The position numbers and the translations under genes are program-made. From positions 1 to 51,971 of the forward strand of contig JAIORA010000003.1 in assembly GCA_021108375.1 (NCBI GenBank): a stretch of DNA of 51,971 nt, given 5' to 3'. A model generated the notes under the pieces. It worked only from the letters and a program-made list of their open reading frames with translations. It was not told where the DNA came from and did no database searches. Each line of letters starts with the position of its first letter. Within the stretch, counting starts at the first letter, position 1. Below, one piece after another: positions 9,177 to 18,459 of the stretch. Source of the DNA: Anaerohalosphaeraceae bacterium. Lineage in GTDB: Bacteria > Planctomycetota > Phycisphaerae > Sedimentisphaerales > UBA12454.

Positions 9177-9635
9177 TTAGAGCGGCCGAACTTTGAACAG
9201 CGTTTGCCCAAACTCAACGGCCTGGCCGTTAGAGACAAGTACCTTTTCGATAGTGCCGTCAACCTCTGCCTTTATTTCGTTCATCACCTTCATCGCTTCG
9301 ACAATGCAAACAACAGTATCAGCGGTTACACTGTCTCCGGGCTTGACGTAGGCGGGTGAATCGGGGCTGGCTGCGGAATAAAATGTGCCCACCATCGGGG
9401 AATCGATATTGGTCAGATTCGGGTCTTCCTCCGGAGCAGTTGGCTCGGCGGCAACGGGAGCCGGGGTATATGCCGCTGCTGCCGGCAGTATTGCAGGTGC
9501 TGAATGGCCGGGACGTTTGAGATGTATTTTGCTGTCGCCATCGGCGATTTCAACCTCAACGAGGTCGTTCTCAATCATCAACTCTATGATTTCCTTCACC
9601 TTTTTCAATTCATTTTGATTTTTGTCATTGCCCAT
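9177..9635 (-). CDS. accB: Biotin carboxyl carrier protein of acetyl-CoA carboxylase
   Basis: AccB carries the biotin that shuttles carboxyl groups between AccC and the carboxyltransferase. The C-terminal biotinyl domain (about 75-152) contains [10 protein letters not shown], in which the lysine of AMKV is the biotinylation site. The Pro/Ala-rich linker (about 45-75) and the N-terminal helix rich in Lys and Glu are typical. Length is 152 residues. The [21 protein letters not shown] segment marks the start of the domain. accC follows directly. The upstream gap contains a promoter pointing this way and another pointing to the divergent gene at 9899. Confidence 0.96.
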   Translation of the reverse strand: MGNDKNQNELKKVKEIIELMIENDLVEVEIADGDSKIHLKRPGHSAPAILPAAAAYTPAPVAAEPTAPEEDPNLTNIDSPMVGTFYSAASPDSPAYVKPGDSVTADTVVCIVEAMKVMNEIKAEVDGTIEKVLVSNGQAVEFGQTLFKVRPL

Positions 9636-9712
9636 TCTAAAGTTTCCTTATTCACGTTTCGTGTCTTTTTTTCGTATTTACGCCTGCCCCCACGGCATTT
9701 AGATGGCTGTTA

Positions 9713-9740
9713 AGTATAGGCAAAACGCCCCATTTTGCAA
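9713..9740 (-). promoter_or_regulatory. Probable promoter for accBC
   Basis: On the minus strand TTGCAA (9740-9735) and TATACT (9718-9713) are separated by 16 nt. The -10 matches five of six and the -35 four of six. The leader would be about 70 nt. Confidence 0.5.
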
Positions 9741-9820
9741 ATATTTTCTCAAAATCGCCACTGCCGGCAAAAAATACGACTTCGCCGCCGGTTTTACCCG
9801 CAATATCGGAAAATAGAGGG

Positions 9821-9849
9821 TTTGCAGTTTTTGGATATGTTTGTATAAT
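9821..9849 (+). promoter_or_regulatory. Probable promoter for the methyltransferase/MTHFR-thyX operon
   Basis: A perfect TATAAT (9844-9849) lies 17 nt after TTTGCA (9821-9826). Transcription would start near 9856 with a 40-nt leader. No SAM riboswitch can be fitted in that length. Confidence 0.6.
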
Positions 9850-9898
9850 CCTTGCTTCCGACAAAAAACCGAGGCCATCTAAATTTTTACGGATTTCT

Positions 9899-11758
9899 AT
9901 GAATTCAAAACCTGATTTAACAACCCTGCTGTCAAAAAGTGTCGTCCTCGGCGACGGCGCTATGGGTACAATGCTCTACAGTAAGGGCGCATTTATCAAC
10001 ACCTGCTTTGACGAACTGAATATGACAAAACCAGATATTGTTAAGGCAATTCACGATGAATACGTCGCGTCCGGTGTCGATTTCTTAGAGACAAACACCT
10101 TCGGTGCCAACGAAATAAAGCTCGCCAAGTACGGCCTTGCCGAAAAAGCCGAGCAGATAAACATCGCCGGTGTAGAAATTGCCACTCAGAGCGCAGGCGA
10201 TAATGTGATGGTCGCCGGGGCAATCGGGCCTCTTGGAATAGATGTCGGCAATTATACCGCTATCGGCGAAAAAGATGTCGCAAAACTTTTCGAGCCACAA
10301 ATAAAAACACTGGCCTCGGCCGATGTGGATTTTCTGATGTTTGAAACATTCAGCCACTGCGATGAGCTGCTCGCGGCGATTCGCGCGGCGATAAACTGCT
10401 GCGATTTGCCGATAGTGGCACAGATGACCACAAACGAAAACAACGAAACCATCTATGGCGATAAAATCATAGATTCGGTCGCCAGAATTTCAGAATTTGA
10501 CCAGGTAACCGCTGTTGGGCTAAACTGCGCTATCGGCCCGGCCGCAATGCTGAGTTGTATCGAAAAATTACGAAATGTAACAGACAAGCCCCTCTCAGCC
10601 CAGCCAAACGCAGGCCTGCCGAGGAATATCGACGGTAGAACACTTTATATGTGCAACCCTGAATATATGGCAGAATACGCAAAACGCTTTTTTGAAAAAG
10701 GTGTAAAAATTATCGGCGGCTGCTGCGGAACAACGCCGGCACATACAAAAGAAATCGTCAAAGCCGTCAGGCCGATGGATAAAGCAATGGTCGAAAGACC
10801 TGCGACAATCGAAATCGTTGAACAAAAAGCTAAAAGATTAACGCCGCAGGCTATGGATAAAAAATCCGAGCTTGGTAAAAAACTTGCTGCCGGTGAAAAA
10901 GTTTTTATGGTCGAAATCTCTCCGCCTCGCGGAGCAGATGTTTCAAGTCTCATAGAAAAAGTCAAGCTCTGCAAAGCCTCCGGTATTGACGCTATCAATA
11001 TACCCGACGGCCCCAGAGCTTCCAGCCGACTAAGCGCGATGATAACCGCGATAAAAATCGAGCAGAGTTGCAACATCGAAACGGTCTTGCATTTTTGCTG
11101 CAGGGACAGGAATATAATCGGTATGCAATCCGACCTGCTCGGCATCGGAGCTATCGGTCTAAAGAACGTTTTGATAATTACCGGCGACCCGCCAAAGCTC
11201 GGCGAGTACCCCGATGCCACCGCTGTTTTTGATGTCGATTCTATCGGGCTGACAAAAGTGCTGGGCGACCTCAACTGCGGGCTGGACATCGCAGGCAACA
11301 GTTTTCCACAACCCATTGCCATTCTGACAGGGGTCGGGGCAAACCCTGTCGCTACCGATATAGGCCGTGAGATAGATAGGTACAGGCAAAAAATCGCTGC
11401 CGGTGCCGAATTCGCAATAACCCAGCCGGTCTTCGATGAGCAAAGTCTGTTGAAATTCCTCGAAGCGACAAAAGACTGCAAAGTACCCGTAATCGCCGGC
11501 ATCTGGCCTTTTACGAGCTTCAAAAATGCGGAGTTTATGGCAAACGAAGTACCCGGCGTAGTCGTACCGCCAAAGTTGCTGGACAAAATGAGCAAAGCAA
11601 AAACGAAAACAGACGGTATCAAAACGGGCATCGAAATCGCACGGGATATGCTCGAAAAAATAAACAATTCCGTTGCCGGCTTCGCTGTCAGCGCACCGTT
11701 TGGCAATGTAAAAATCGCTCTGGCGGCGGCAGGAAAAATGGAAATTAAAAAACTTTAG
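9899..11758 (+). CDS. Bifunctional homocysteine S-methyltransferase / methylenetetrahydrofolate reductase
   Basis: The fused enzyme joins a MetH-type homocysteine methyltransferase domain (about 1-290) to a MetF-type 5,10-methylene-THF reductase domain (about 325-615), as in Bacillus YitJ. The N-terminal part shows DGAMGTMLYSKG, GLNCAIGP and GGCCGTTPAHTKEI, which provide the three zinc cysteines. The C-terminal part shows VEISPPRGADVSS, NIPDGPRASSR and the FAD-binding ITGDPPK. At 619 residues it is full length. It links C1-folate to methionine synthesis and fits with fhs and folD at 24-26 kb. The ATG has no clear Shine-Dalgarno. thyX, another methylene-THF user, follows after 15 nt and is probably in the same operon. 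No cobalamin-binding domain is present in the protein. Confidence 0.93.
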   Translation: MNSKPDLTTLLSKSVVLGDGAMGTMLYSKGAFINTCFDELNMTKPDIVKAIHDEYVASGVDFLETNTFGANEIKLAKYGLAEKAEQINIAGVEIATQSAGDNVMVAGAIGPLGIDVGNYTAIGEKDVAKLFEPQIKTLASADVDFLMFETFSHCDELLAAIRAAINCCDLPIVAQMTTNENNETIYGDKIIDSVARISEFDQVTAVGLNCAIGPAAMLSCIEKLRNVTDKPLSAQPNAGLPRNIDGRTLYMCNPEYMAEYAKRFFEKGVKIIGGCCGTTPAHTKEIVKAVRPMDKAMVERPATIEIVEQKAKRLTPQAMDKKSELGKKLAAGEKVFMVEISPPRGADVSSLIEKVKLCKASGIDAINIPDGPRASSRLSAMITAIKIEQSCNIETVLHFCCRDRNIIGMQSDLLGIGAIGLKNVLIITGDPPKLGEYPDATAVFDVDSIGLTKVLGDLNCGLDIAGNSFPQPIAILTGVGANPVATDIGREIDRYRQKIAAGAEFAITQPVFDEQSLLKFLEATKDCKVPVIAGIWPFTSFKNAEFMANEVPGVVVPPKLLDKMSKAKTKTDGIKTGIEIARDMLEKINNSVAGFAVSAPFGNVKIALAAAGKMEIKKL

Positions 11759-11773
11759 AATGGATTTTCACAA

Positions 11774-12382
11774 ATGGATAACTCAGCAAAATTAAAAGTA
11801 ACAATGCTGCAGATAACATCTCGGGCTCAGAAAATAATCGAAGAGGCCGGCAGGACGTGCTATTTGAGTTTTGAAAAAATCGGGGCGACCTCCGCTGATG
11901 ACTTCATAAGACGGCTGATAAAAATGGGACACGATTCGCCACTGGAACACGCCGCCGCGACTTTCCGAATAGAAAACTGCTCACGTGCGATGACACACCA
12001 GCTCGTAAGGCACCGCCTGATGAGCGTTTCGCAGCAGTCGCAAAGGTACGTTTCCGAAGACAGCTTCAAATATGTTATACCGGATTCCCTGCCGCAAGAG
12101 ATGGTTGCCGAGTACTGCAATGATATGGAAACCATCCGCAAAATGTACAGCAAATGGCGAAGTAATGGCTTAAAGAGAGAAGATGCCAGGTTCGTACTGC
12201 CCAACGCCTGCACCAGCGAAATCGTCGTAACGGCAAACTTCAGGGAATGGCGACACATTATCACCCTGCGAACAAGCAAAAAAGCTCAGTGGGAAATACG
12301 CAAAGCCTGCACGGAAATTTACAATATCCTGAAAGCGAACACGCCCGCCTGCTTTGATGATATGAAGATAGAATCCCGATAA
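11774..12382 (+). CDS. thyX: FAD-dependent thymidylate synthase ThyX
   Basis: ThyX methylates dUMP to dTMP with methylene-THF as carbon donor and reduced flavin as reductant, and replaces ThyA. The signature RHRLMSVSQQSQRYV near residue 78 matches the ThyX motif RHRxxSxxxxSxRY. The C-terminal ANFREWRHIITLRTSKKAQWE segment gives the second conserved block. Length is 202 residues. The gene follows the MTHFR fusion by 15 nt. Its last codons and stop lie inside a dispersed repeat: the arms AATCCCGA/TCGGGAT at 12371-12390 also occur in the same repeat at 4921, 12931 and 43560. The natural C-terminus may therefore have been altered by the repeat. Confidence 0.94.
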   Translation: MDNSAKLKVTMLQITSRAQKIIEEAGRTCYLSFEKIGATSADDFIRRLIKMGHDSPLEHAAATFRIENCSRAMTHQLVRHRLMSVSQQSQRYVSEDSFKYVIPDSLPQEMVAEYCNDMETIRKMYSKWRSNGLKREDARFVLPNACTSEIVVTANFREWRHIITLRTSKKAQWEIRKACTEIYNILKANTPACFDDMKIESR

Positions 12383-12666
12383 ATCGGGATGGACTTTTAA
12401 ACACTGAGAACACAGAGTTTTTATTAGCCACTAAGGCACGAAGTTTTTTAGACACGGATTTACACAGATTATTTAAACACTGATTTCGCAGGCTTGTCCT
12501 GAGCCTAGCCGAAGGATTGCACTGATTTAAAAAAGAAATACAGAAAAATGGATTCCCGCTTTCGCGGGAATGACAAAGAAAATTAGCCACGAAGGCACAA
12601 AGACACAAAAATTTAGACACAGATTTTAAAAACGAGATTGCCGCGCTGCGCTCGCAATGACAACAA

Positions 12667-12745
12667 CCCCACATTTGTAAATGTGGGGCTAACTGAAACC
12701 CCCTGATGAATCAGGGGGCTAAATAACTCGGCCGTACCGGCCGAG
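12667..12745. repeat. Three consecutive variable-arm palindromes
   Basis: CCCCACATTT/AAATGTGGGG, CCCCCTGAT/ATCAGGGGG and CTCGGCCG/CGGCCGAG follow one another. They are followed by CTAACT, CTAAATAA and GCTAAAC respectively. Each keeps pairing and tail while the arm sequence changes. The first is identical to 42207-42228. Confidence 0.85.
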
Positions 12746-12973
12746 GCTAAACAAATTTCTCCACGTTGGTCGAAATGACAAAGTCGGTGTTAATGCAATA
12801 AACCATTCGTAAGCACGAACCGTCGGGCAGGCCGCGACGGCTAAACGGTAATATGTAAAACATAAACCATTCGTAAGATTGAGATTGCCACGGCAAAGGA
12901 TAGTTTTGAGTCCTTAGTTTTGAGTTGAGGAATCCCGGTAAATCGGGATGGACTTTTAATAAAAAGCACGACC

Positions 12974-13108
12974 TCGCAATGACAAAAAGTATTCCAGCGA
13001 CTTACGTCGCTCGGCTTCTATACGATGGGAAAATGATAAACAATTTGCAGGTACCCGCAGGACAAGACCCATTCGACTTCGCTCAGGGCAGGCTCTGCGG
13101 GCTAATAA
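12974..13108. repeat. 135-nt dispersed repeat, copy 2
   Basis: This is the partner of 7571-7705, of equal length and with nine differences by my count. The two copies lie 5.4 kb apart in the same orientation. Confidence 0.85.
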
Positions 13109-13161
13109 TGCTTCGTCCCTTCGGGACTTTGTTTGACAGCGCAAAAACTAATCGCAATTGG

Positions 13162-13536
13162 TTAATTTGAAAACTTAAACTGCTTTTCGAAAACATCTTC
13201 AAAATCATAGACATCATCAAAATCTGTTATCGCATCCTGCTCCTGAGCACTCATCCACCCGTGCGAAATGAGGGCATAAACAACCTCGCCAAAATCACGG
13301 GTAGTTTTTATGCCGTTATAATTCAGTACAACCTTGGCAAGTCGGCCCCATTTGCTCCCCGCATATTCTGCCAGACCGCGGCACAACTGCTGGCCAGTAA
13401 TATGACGCGGCTTCTCACCCGTATCACAGGCGTTGTGCTTTTGTACGGCGTGCGATAAACCCTCGTGAACGAAGTACATCACGCCAACACTGTATCGACC
13501 ATCGAGAGCGGCAATTTCCTCTATGCTATGCTTCAT
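13162..13536 (-). CDS. Minf_1886 family protein (Planctomycetes/Verrucomicrobia-type)
   Basis: A 124-residue protein whose pattern I recognise as the Minf_1886 or 'Verruc_Plancto-restricted' family: GRYSVGVMYFVHEGLSHAV near the start, HITGQQLCRGLAEYA in the middle and DFGEVVYALISHGWMSAQEQD near the end, with an acidic C-terminal tail. The family has no assigned biochemical function that I know of. It lies 15 nt after metG on the same strand and is the last gene of the tmk-holB-ricT-metG run. It serves here as a lineage marker. No signal peptide or membrane segment is visible. Confidence 0.85.
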   Translation of the reverse strand: MKHSIEEIAALDGRYSVGVMYFVHEGLSHAVQKHNACDTGEKPRHITGQQLCRGLAEYAGSKWGRLAKVVLNYNGIKTTRDFGEVVYALISHGWMSAQEQDAITDFDDVYDFEDVFEKQFKFSN

Positions 13537-13551
13537 TTTGCGTTAGCCATT

Positions 13552-15579
13552 TTAATGTACTCTCTGTCCGGGCTGCGCTCCATCGTCGGGGCTGAGAATA
13601 AATATATCACTTCCGCCAGGCCCGGCCGCCAGAATCATACCTTCGGAAACGCCGAAACGCATTTTTCTCGGCTTCAAATTGGCAACACAGATAACCTTGC
13701 GACCAACTAACTCTTCGGGCTTGTATGCTTTGGCTATCCCTGCAAAAACATTTTTCGTTACCGGCCCCAAATCCAGCTCTATCGCCAGCAACTTATCCGC
13801 CCCATCAACCGCGGCGGCACTGGCTATTTGCGCCACGCGTAAATCGACCTTAACAAAATCATCTATTGTGCATTCGGCCGTCAGTGGCTCGTCAAGTCCG
13901 GCTTCAGCGGCGACCGGTTCCGCGTTTTCAACCGGCCCTTCAGCGGCCTGTTCGTTTTTACTTTCTTCTAACATAGCTTCTACCTTTTTAGAATCGACTC
14001 TTTCGGCTAATCTTACATATTCGTTAATCTTGTGATTTTCGATAACACTTCCAACATCAGCAAAACTCAACGGGGCGATACTCAATATCCGCTCGACCTT
14101 TGCGGCAAAATTCGGAAGCACAGGCTTGAGATAAATCGTCAATATCCTCATTGCGTTAAGAGCCGCTGTAAGTGTCGCACGGGTCTTTTCCGTATCAGTT
14201 TTAATAGTCGCCCAAGGCTGATTATTTTCGACATAGCGATTGGCCTCATCAGCCAGCGAAGCAATCGTCCTTATTGCAGAGGCAAAATTAAGCCCTTCAA
14301 AATCTGCAACGATTTTCTCCTTTGCCTCTGCCAGCTTTTCAATAAGCTCTGCCCCCTGCTCGTCCAGACAGCCAAGTTTGGATTCGAGTTTGTTAACCAG
14401 CATCGGCACACATCGTGAAGCAAGATTAGCCAACTTGCCGATGAGGTCGGAATTTATTTTTGCCTCGAAATCCGCCAGATTCAAATCGATGTCCTCAACG
14501 CTGCTGTTGAGCTTGCTTGCGTAATAATACCGCAAATACTCCGGCTCAAGGTGTTTGGCGTAAGTGTCGGCCTTAATGAAAGTGCCCTTGCTCTTGCTCA
14601 TCTTTACGCCGTTAACCGTTAAAAAGCCGTGCACGAAAAGTTTATTTGGCAGCCTGAAACCAGACCCCTTCAACATTGCAGGCCATAACAACGCGTGAAA
14701 ATTCACAATATCCTTACCTATAAAATGGTAAAGCTCATATTCTTCAGAACCCCAGACCTTATCAAAATCCAAACCGTTCGCATCGCAATAATTCTTGCAG
14801 CTGGCCATATATCCAATTGGTGCATCGAGCCAGACATAGAAATACTTATTATCTTCACCGGGAATCTTAAAGCCAAAGTAAGGCCCATCCCGCGAAATAT
14901 CCCTATCTTTCAGTCCCGCCACAAGCCATTCATCCAGCTTATTAGCAATCGTCTTCTGCGTGTAGCCATCAGCAATAAATTTTTTCAAAAAGTCAGCGTA
15001 ATTGCTCAACTTGAAAAAATAGTGAACGCTTTTTTTCGTGGCAGGCTTCGCCCCACAGGTCGCACATCGCGAATCTATCAAATCGGTTGCGTGATAGGTT
15101 GCCGCGCAGCTATCGCACGAATCGCCATACTGATCGGCCGATTTGCATTTCGGGCAAGTGCCTATAATATACCTGTCCGGCAAAAACATTCCACAACGCC
15201 GGCAATACGCCTGCTCAATTTCGTCTGTTCTAATATCACCGGCCTCTTTAAGCCGATTAAAAATCGTTGTGCTGAACTCGGCATTTTCATCCGAATGCGT
15301 CGTATAAAAATTATCGCACTCAATACCAAACGAATCAAAGGAAGCTTTATGCTCCGGGTGCGCCCTGGCAATCAGCTCTTCCGGACTAACCCCCTCCTTG
15401 CGAGCCCTAAGCATAATCGGTGTGCCGTGCGTATCATCGGCACAAAAATAAAGGCACTCGTTCCCGACCGCCTTTTGAAAACGCACCCAAATATCCGTCT
15501 GAATATATTCAACGAGATGACCCATATGAATTGGCCCATTAGCATATGGCAGTGCTGATGTAACTAATATCTTTCTCAT
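13552..15579 (-). CDS. metG: Methionyl-tRNA synthetase with C-terminal tRNA-binding domain
   Basis: The enzyme charges tRNA-Met for initiation and elongation. The class I Rossmann domain has HMGH, the HIGH motif, at about residue 18 and KMSKSKGTF near residue 330. Between them is a zinc insert with four CxxC-type pairs (CRRC, CPKC, CDSC, CATC), the two-knuckle type. After the anticodon-binding helices comes an acidic linker and an EMAP/Trbp111-like tRNA-binding domain (about 570-675) beginning DFVKVDLRVAQI. Length 675 residues is normal for the dimeric form. It follows ricT with 3 nt between them. Confidence 0.97.
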   Translation of the reverse strand: MRKILVTSALPYANGPIHMGHLVEYIQTDIWVRFQKAVGNECLYFCADDTHGTPIMLRARKEGVSPEELIARAHPEHKASFDSFGIECDNFYTTHSDENAEFSTTIFNRLKEAGDIRTDEIEQAYCRRCGMFLPDRYIIGTCPKCKSADQYGDSCDSCAATYHATDLIDSRCATCGAKPATKKSVHYFFKLSNYADFLKKFIADGYTQKTIANKLDEWLVAGLKDRDISRDGPYFGFKIPGEDNKYFYVWLDAPIGYMASCKNYCDANGLDFDKVWGSEEYELYHFIGKDIVNFHALLWPAMLKGSGFRLPNKLFVHGFLTVNGVKMSKSKGTFIKADTYAKHLEPEYLRYYYASKLNSSVEDIDLNLADFEAKINSDLIGKLANLASRCVPMLVNKLESKLGCLDEQGAELIEKLAEAKEKIVADFEGLNFASAIRTIASLADEANRYVENNQPWATIKTDTEKTRATLTAALNAMRILTIYLKPVLPNFAAKVERILSIAPLSFADVGSVIENHKINEYVRLAERVDSKKVEAMLEESKNEQAAEGPVENAEPVAAEAGLDEPLTAECTIDDFVKVDLRVAQIASAAAVDGADKLLAIELDLGPVTKNVFAGIAKAYKPEELVGRKVICVANLKPRKMRFGVSEGMILAAGPGGSDIFILSPDDGAQPGQRVH

Positions 15580-15582
15580 CCG

Positions 15583-16647
15583 CTATTGCTTTTCCTTTTG
15601 CTTTTCACTGCTGCCATTGTTATTGCCTTTGCCTTGCTCGCCTTTATTACGATTGCCCCTTGCAGAGACGCGATTAGCACTGTTATTCCGCTTGGCAGGT
15701 CTATCGCCGTGATTTGCGGGACCGTTATTCCTGTTTGAATCGCTCCGCACCGGAGAATCAATAATCTCTATTTCCTCAACCCCCACAGCAATCACCGACC
15801 CGTCCTCTATTCTCACCGAAACAAGCTGAGTCAAAAGCTGGGTATCAATCACAATACCGCTGCCGTGCGGCGTTTTAACCGTCGCTCTCTTTTTTGGCAG
15901 ACGTTTGCTCAATTCCCTGTAGGTCGTATCCTCGTACCGGAGGCAGCATTTGAGCCGACCGCAATATCCCGAAATTTTTGAAGGGTCAAGCGTTGCTTTC
16001 TGCAACTTAGCCATTTTCATATTCACAGGCTTCAAAATTTTAAGAAAGCGTCCGCAACAGCAAGGCTGTCCGCAGGTTTCAATATCAGCAGCAATCTTGG
16101 CCGCGTCGCGCGAGCCGACCTGCCGCATCTCGATTCTGGTCTGATACTCCTTGGCCAACCTCTTGACAAGCTCTCTAAAATCGACTCTGTCCTCGGCTGT
16201 AAAGTAAAAAATTATTCGCTCACCGCCGAAAACGTGCTCGATATCGACAAGCTTCATCGCGAGCTTCATTTCATTTATGAACCGGGCGCATTTCTTAAGC
16301 TCATCTTTAGCACCGATATTGATATGCCACTCTTCGCTAAGGTCCTGCTCGGTTGCGTAGCGAACAAACTTCCCGCCAGAGGCGATGGGACTCTCCTTCT
16401 GACAAGGCCCGTAATAATTGAGTACCTCTTTCGGGTCTTTCTTAAAAGTACCCGATTTATAACAAAACCGGCCAACAATCTTACCAATCTCCAGACCTCG
16501 TTCGGTCTTTATCATAATCTTGGATTTGGATTTTGGCAGAGTCTTCTCGTTATGCGTAAACCAGCCGAGAAGCCCCATCTTGCCATAACTGACAAGCATC
16601 TTCTTGTCCGCCGACGAATGTTTATGTTTCTGCTCTTTTCCGTTCAT
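15583..16647 (-). CDS. ricT: PSP1 domain protein, RicT/YaaT-like
   Basis: The 354-residue protein has the PSP1 core: FYFTAEDRVDFRELVKRLA, then RIEMRQVGSRDAA, GQPCCCGRF and GYCGRLKCCLRYE. The clustered cysteines match those that bind FeS clusters in the Bacillus RicT (YaaT) complex, which acts with RicA and RicF on RNase Y-dependent RNA maturation. That role is known for Bacillus and only inferred here, since RicA and RicF are not seen. The C-terminal 60 residues are a low-complexity, basic Asn/Gly/Lys tail that could bind nucleic acid. Its position between holB and metG is the same relative order as in Firmicutes. Confidence 0.88.
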   Translation of the reverse strand: MNGKEQKHKHSSADKKMLVSYGKMGLLGWFTHNEKTLPKSKSKIMIKTERGLEIGKIVGRFCYKSGTFKKDPKEVLNYYGPCQKESPIASGGKFVRYATEQDLSEEWHINIGAKDELKKCARFINEMKLAMKLVDIEHVFGGERIIFYFTAEDRVDFRELVKRLAKEYQTRIEMRQVGSRDAAKIAADIETCGQPCCCGRFLKILKPVNMKMAKLQKATLDPSKISGYCGRLKCCLRYEDTTYRELSKRLPKKRATVKTPHGSGIVIDTQLLTQLVSVRIEDGSVIAVGVEEIEIIDSPVRSDSNRNNGPANHGDRPAKRNNSANRVSARGNRNKGEQGKGNNNGSSEKQKEKQ

Positions 16648-16686
16648 ATGAATCCTAATTCAACTTTAGGGAACCTCTACCCTTTA

Positions 16687-17799
16687 TTAACCCGCGATTG
16701 TAGCAGAAGATACAAAATTTAGCAACAGGTGTTCAAAAATCAGCTTCTCGTTCACCGATGCCTCTATCCAGCTAATCGCCTCATAGCATTTGGAAATCTG
16801 CTCCGATGCTCCTTCGGCCCCGAACCGCTCGGCGAGCACCATTATCTGCTGAGCCTGGTCGAAATTTATAAAATCTTCCGCTGAAACAAACCCTGCTTTC
16901 ATCGCGTCAGCAAACGCCGATATAATCATCGAGATAACCGCTTTCTGAGTCTGCCTTTTAATATCCGAAGTGTTTACATTGGGATTCTTCTTAGCCCAAA
17001 TATCAGAAGTCGTTTTTACGCCGGCAATTATCCACTGCGCAAAATCGACAGCCTGGGCCAGCTCGAAACGAGCCAGCTTTTCCACAAGAGATTTTTTGAA
17101 TTCGTAAAACGAAGTTTTCTCATCCGCTAACTGCGAAAAACTAATCGCCCCGCCAAGACTGCCCTCAGTAAAACGCCCCCAATATCTCGCCTCTGCTTCC
17201 GGCACATCACCAGAAAGTTTTTCAACTATCCTCTCCTGCGAGATCGGCCCGAAACGAATAATCTGACACCGCGACTGAGTCGTTGGCAGCAGAGCTTCAA
17301 GCCTTGTACAAAGCAGGATTATAAAACAAAATGAGGGCGGCTCTTCAAGAACTTTAAGCAAAGCGTTCTGGCTCGAAGCATTAAGTTTCTCCGCCTCACT
17401 GATAACATAAACTTTCGTCTGCGAAAGTGAAGGCCTCTGAAAAACCTTATCAATCACAAACTCCCTAATCACGTCGATAGGCAAATCTATCGGTATCTTT
17501 TTCCGATTCGCCGGATTTTTCGTAAACTGTACAAGCTCCTTATAGACGTGATTAAAATCGGGATGCGCTCCCGCCTCAAAAGCTATGCACGATTGGCACT
17601 TACCACAGGAATCATAAAGCTCATTTTCGCTTGTCGGCGATTCGCACAGCAGCAATTTTGTCCACACACCGGCCGTGGCAAATCTGCCAATGCCATTGGC
17701 ACCGGCAAAAATATACGCGTGCCCAACCCTCCCGCAGCCAAACGCCTGCCGAAGAGCCTCAACAGACCGCTCCTGACAAAATATATCAGATAAATTCAT
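16687..17799 (-). CDS. holB: DNA polymerase III delta' subunit (clamp loader)
   Basis: HolB is the delta-prime subunit of the clamp loader. The AAA+ N-terminal domain starts with QAFGCGRVGHAYIFAGANGIGR. The P-loop lysine is replaced by arginine (NGIGRFAT), in keeping with delta' being a non-hydrolysing subunit in other bacteria. Four cysteines (CESP, CGKC, CIAF) make the expected zinc module. EAEKLNASSQNALLKVLEEP and the SRC motif (TTQSRCQIIRF) follow. Length is 370 residues. It lies 3 nt after tmk and 39 nt before ricT, inside a clear operon. Confidence 0.93.
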   Translation of the reverse strand: MNLSDIFCQERSVEALRQAFGCGRVGHAYIFAGANGIGRFATAGVWTKLLLCESPTSENELYDSCGKCQSCIAFEAGAHPDFNHVYKELVQFTKNPANRKKIPIDLPIDVIREFVIDKVFQRPSLSQTKVYVISEAEKLNASSQNALLKVLEEPPSFCFIILLCTRLEALLPTTQSRCQIIRFGPISQERIVEKLSGDVPEAEARYWGRFTEGSLGGAISFSQLADEKTSFYEFKKSLVEKLARFELAQAVDFAQWIIAGVKTTSDIWAKKNPNVNTSDIKRQTQKAVISMIISAFADAMKAGFVSAEDFINFDQAQQIMVLAERFGAEGASEQISKCYEAISWIEASVNEKLIFEHLLLNFVSSATIAG

Positions 17800-17802
17800 T
17801 CT

Positions 17803-18423
17803 TTATAATTTCTTAAAAAATTGCTCAACCCCTGCAATGACATTGGCATTTACAGTTTCTATTGTTTCGTGCGCATCGATAATTATCACATCTTTTCTCT
17901 GCCGTGCGAAATCGAGAAAGCCCTGCCGAACCTTATTGTGATAATCGCAGCCCTTCTGCTCCATTCTGTCAAGCTCACGATTCATCCGGGAGGCACTTGT
18001 CTCGAGTCCAACATCGAGAATCGCTGTAACATCTGGCCAGACTCTCTCCAAAGAATGCTCCGCAATATCTATTACTCTCTCAACCCCAACCCCGCCCGCA
18101 AAACCCTGATACGCGCACGTGCTTGAGACCCATCTGTCGAGAATAACGCATTTGCCCTGCGCCAGTGCCGGGACGATACACTCGGCATATAGCTGCGCCC
18201 TTGCCGCCATATAAAGCAGAAGTTCGGTTCTGTCGCTCATCGCGACATTGCCGGTATCGAGTAGAATCTCGCGGATTTTTTCGCCGATAACGGTCGAACC
18301 CGGGTCACGAAACAGAGCAACCTCAACACCAGCTAAATGAATATACTCAGCGAGCAGCCTCGCCTGCGTAGATTTCCCACAGCCGTCAGGCCCATCCAGA
18401 ACTATAAATTTCGATTCAAACAT
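17803..18423 (-). CDS. tmk: Thymidylate kinase
   Basis: TMP kinase phosphorylates dTMP to dTDP for DNA synthesis. The P-loop is in FIVLDGPDGCGKSTQARLLA, followed by FRDPGSTVIGEKIRE, a variant of the usual TREPGGT with aspartate for glutamate, and DRWVSSTCAYQGFA, the DR(Y/F)-type substrate motif with tryptophan. The lid region contains RMNRELDRMEQ. Length is 206 residues. It is the first gene of the minus-strand operon, with the promoter at 18460-18488 about 40 nt upstream. Function links to ThyX 6 kb away, though they are in different operons. Confidence 0.95.
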   Translation of the reverse strand: MFESKFIVLDGPDGCGKSTQARLLAEYIHLAGVEVALFRDPGSTVIGEKIREILLDTGNVAMSDRTELLLYMAARAQLYAECIVPALAQGKCVILDRWVSSTCAYQGFAGGVGVERVIDIAEHSLERVWPDVTAILDVGLETSASRMNRELDRMEQKGCDYHNKVRQGFLDFARQRKDVIIIDAHETIETVNANVIAGVEQFFKKL

Positions 18424-18459
18424 TTCCTACCCTTCTATCTTCCGTCTCCTATCTTCTGC

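Larger units (their letters stand above)
12366..13161. repeat. Compound block of dispersed repeats after thyX
   Basis: This gap of almost 780 nt holds no credible gene. It contains the AATCCCGATAAATCGGGAT hairpin module at 12370, an HSRESGNP-type palindrome (12549-12577, CCCGCTTTCGCGGG) and a GATTGCCGCGCTGCGCTCGC module at 12635. Three palindromes follow in a row: 12667-12688, 12699-12718 and 12727-12745. A GGTCGAAATGACAAAGTCGG module is at 12768, and copy 2 of the 135-nt repeat is at 12974-13108. Confidence 0.88.

Noticed and set aside
9652-9864. 70-residue minus-strand ORF upstream of accB.
   Set aside because: TTG start, no ribosome site, and it overlaps both promoters of the divergent gap. 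I cannot support it as a gene, although its composition looks protein-like.
12261-12674. 137-residue minus-strand ORF over the end of thyX and the repeats.
   Set aside because: It reads 'CERSAAI' and 'SRESGNP' repeat translations and overlaps thyX antisense.
14695-15558. 287-residue plus-strand ORF opposite metG, with other long antisense frames (571-1539, 10645-11706, 3277-3873).
   Set aside because: Shadows of well-supported genes; no family features and no start signals.
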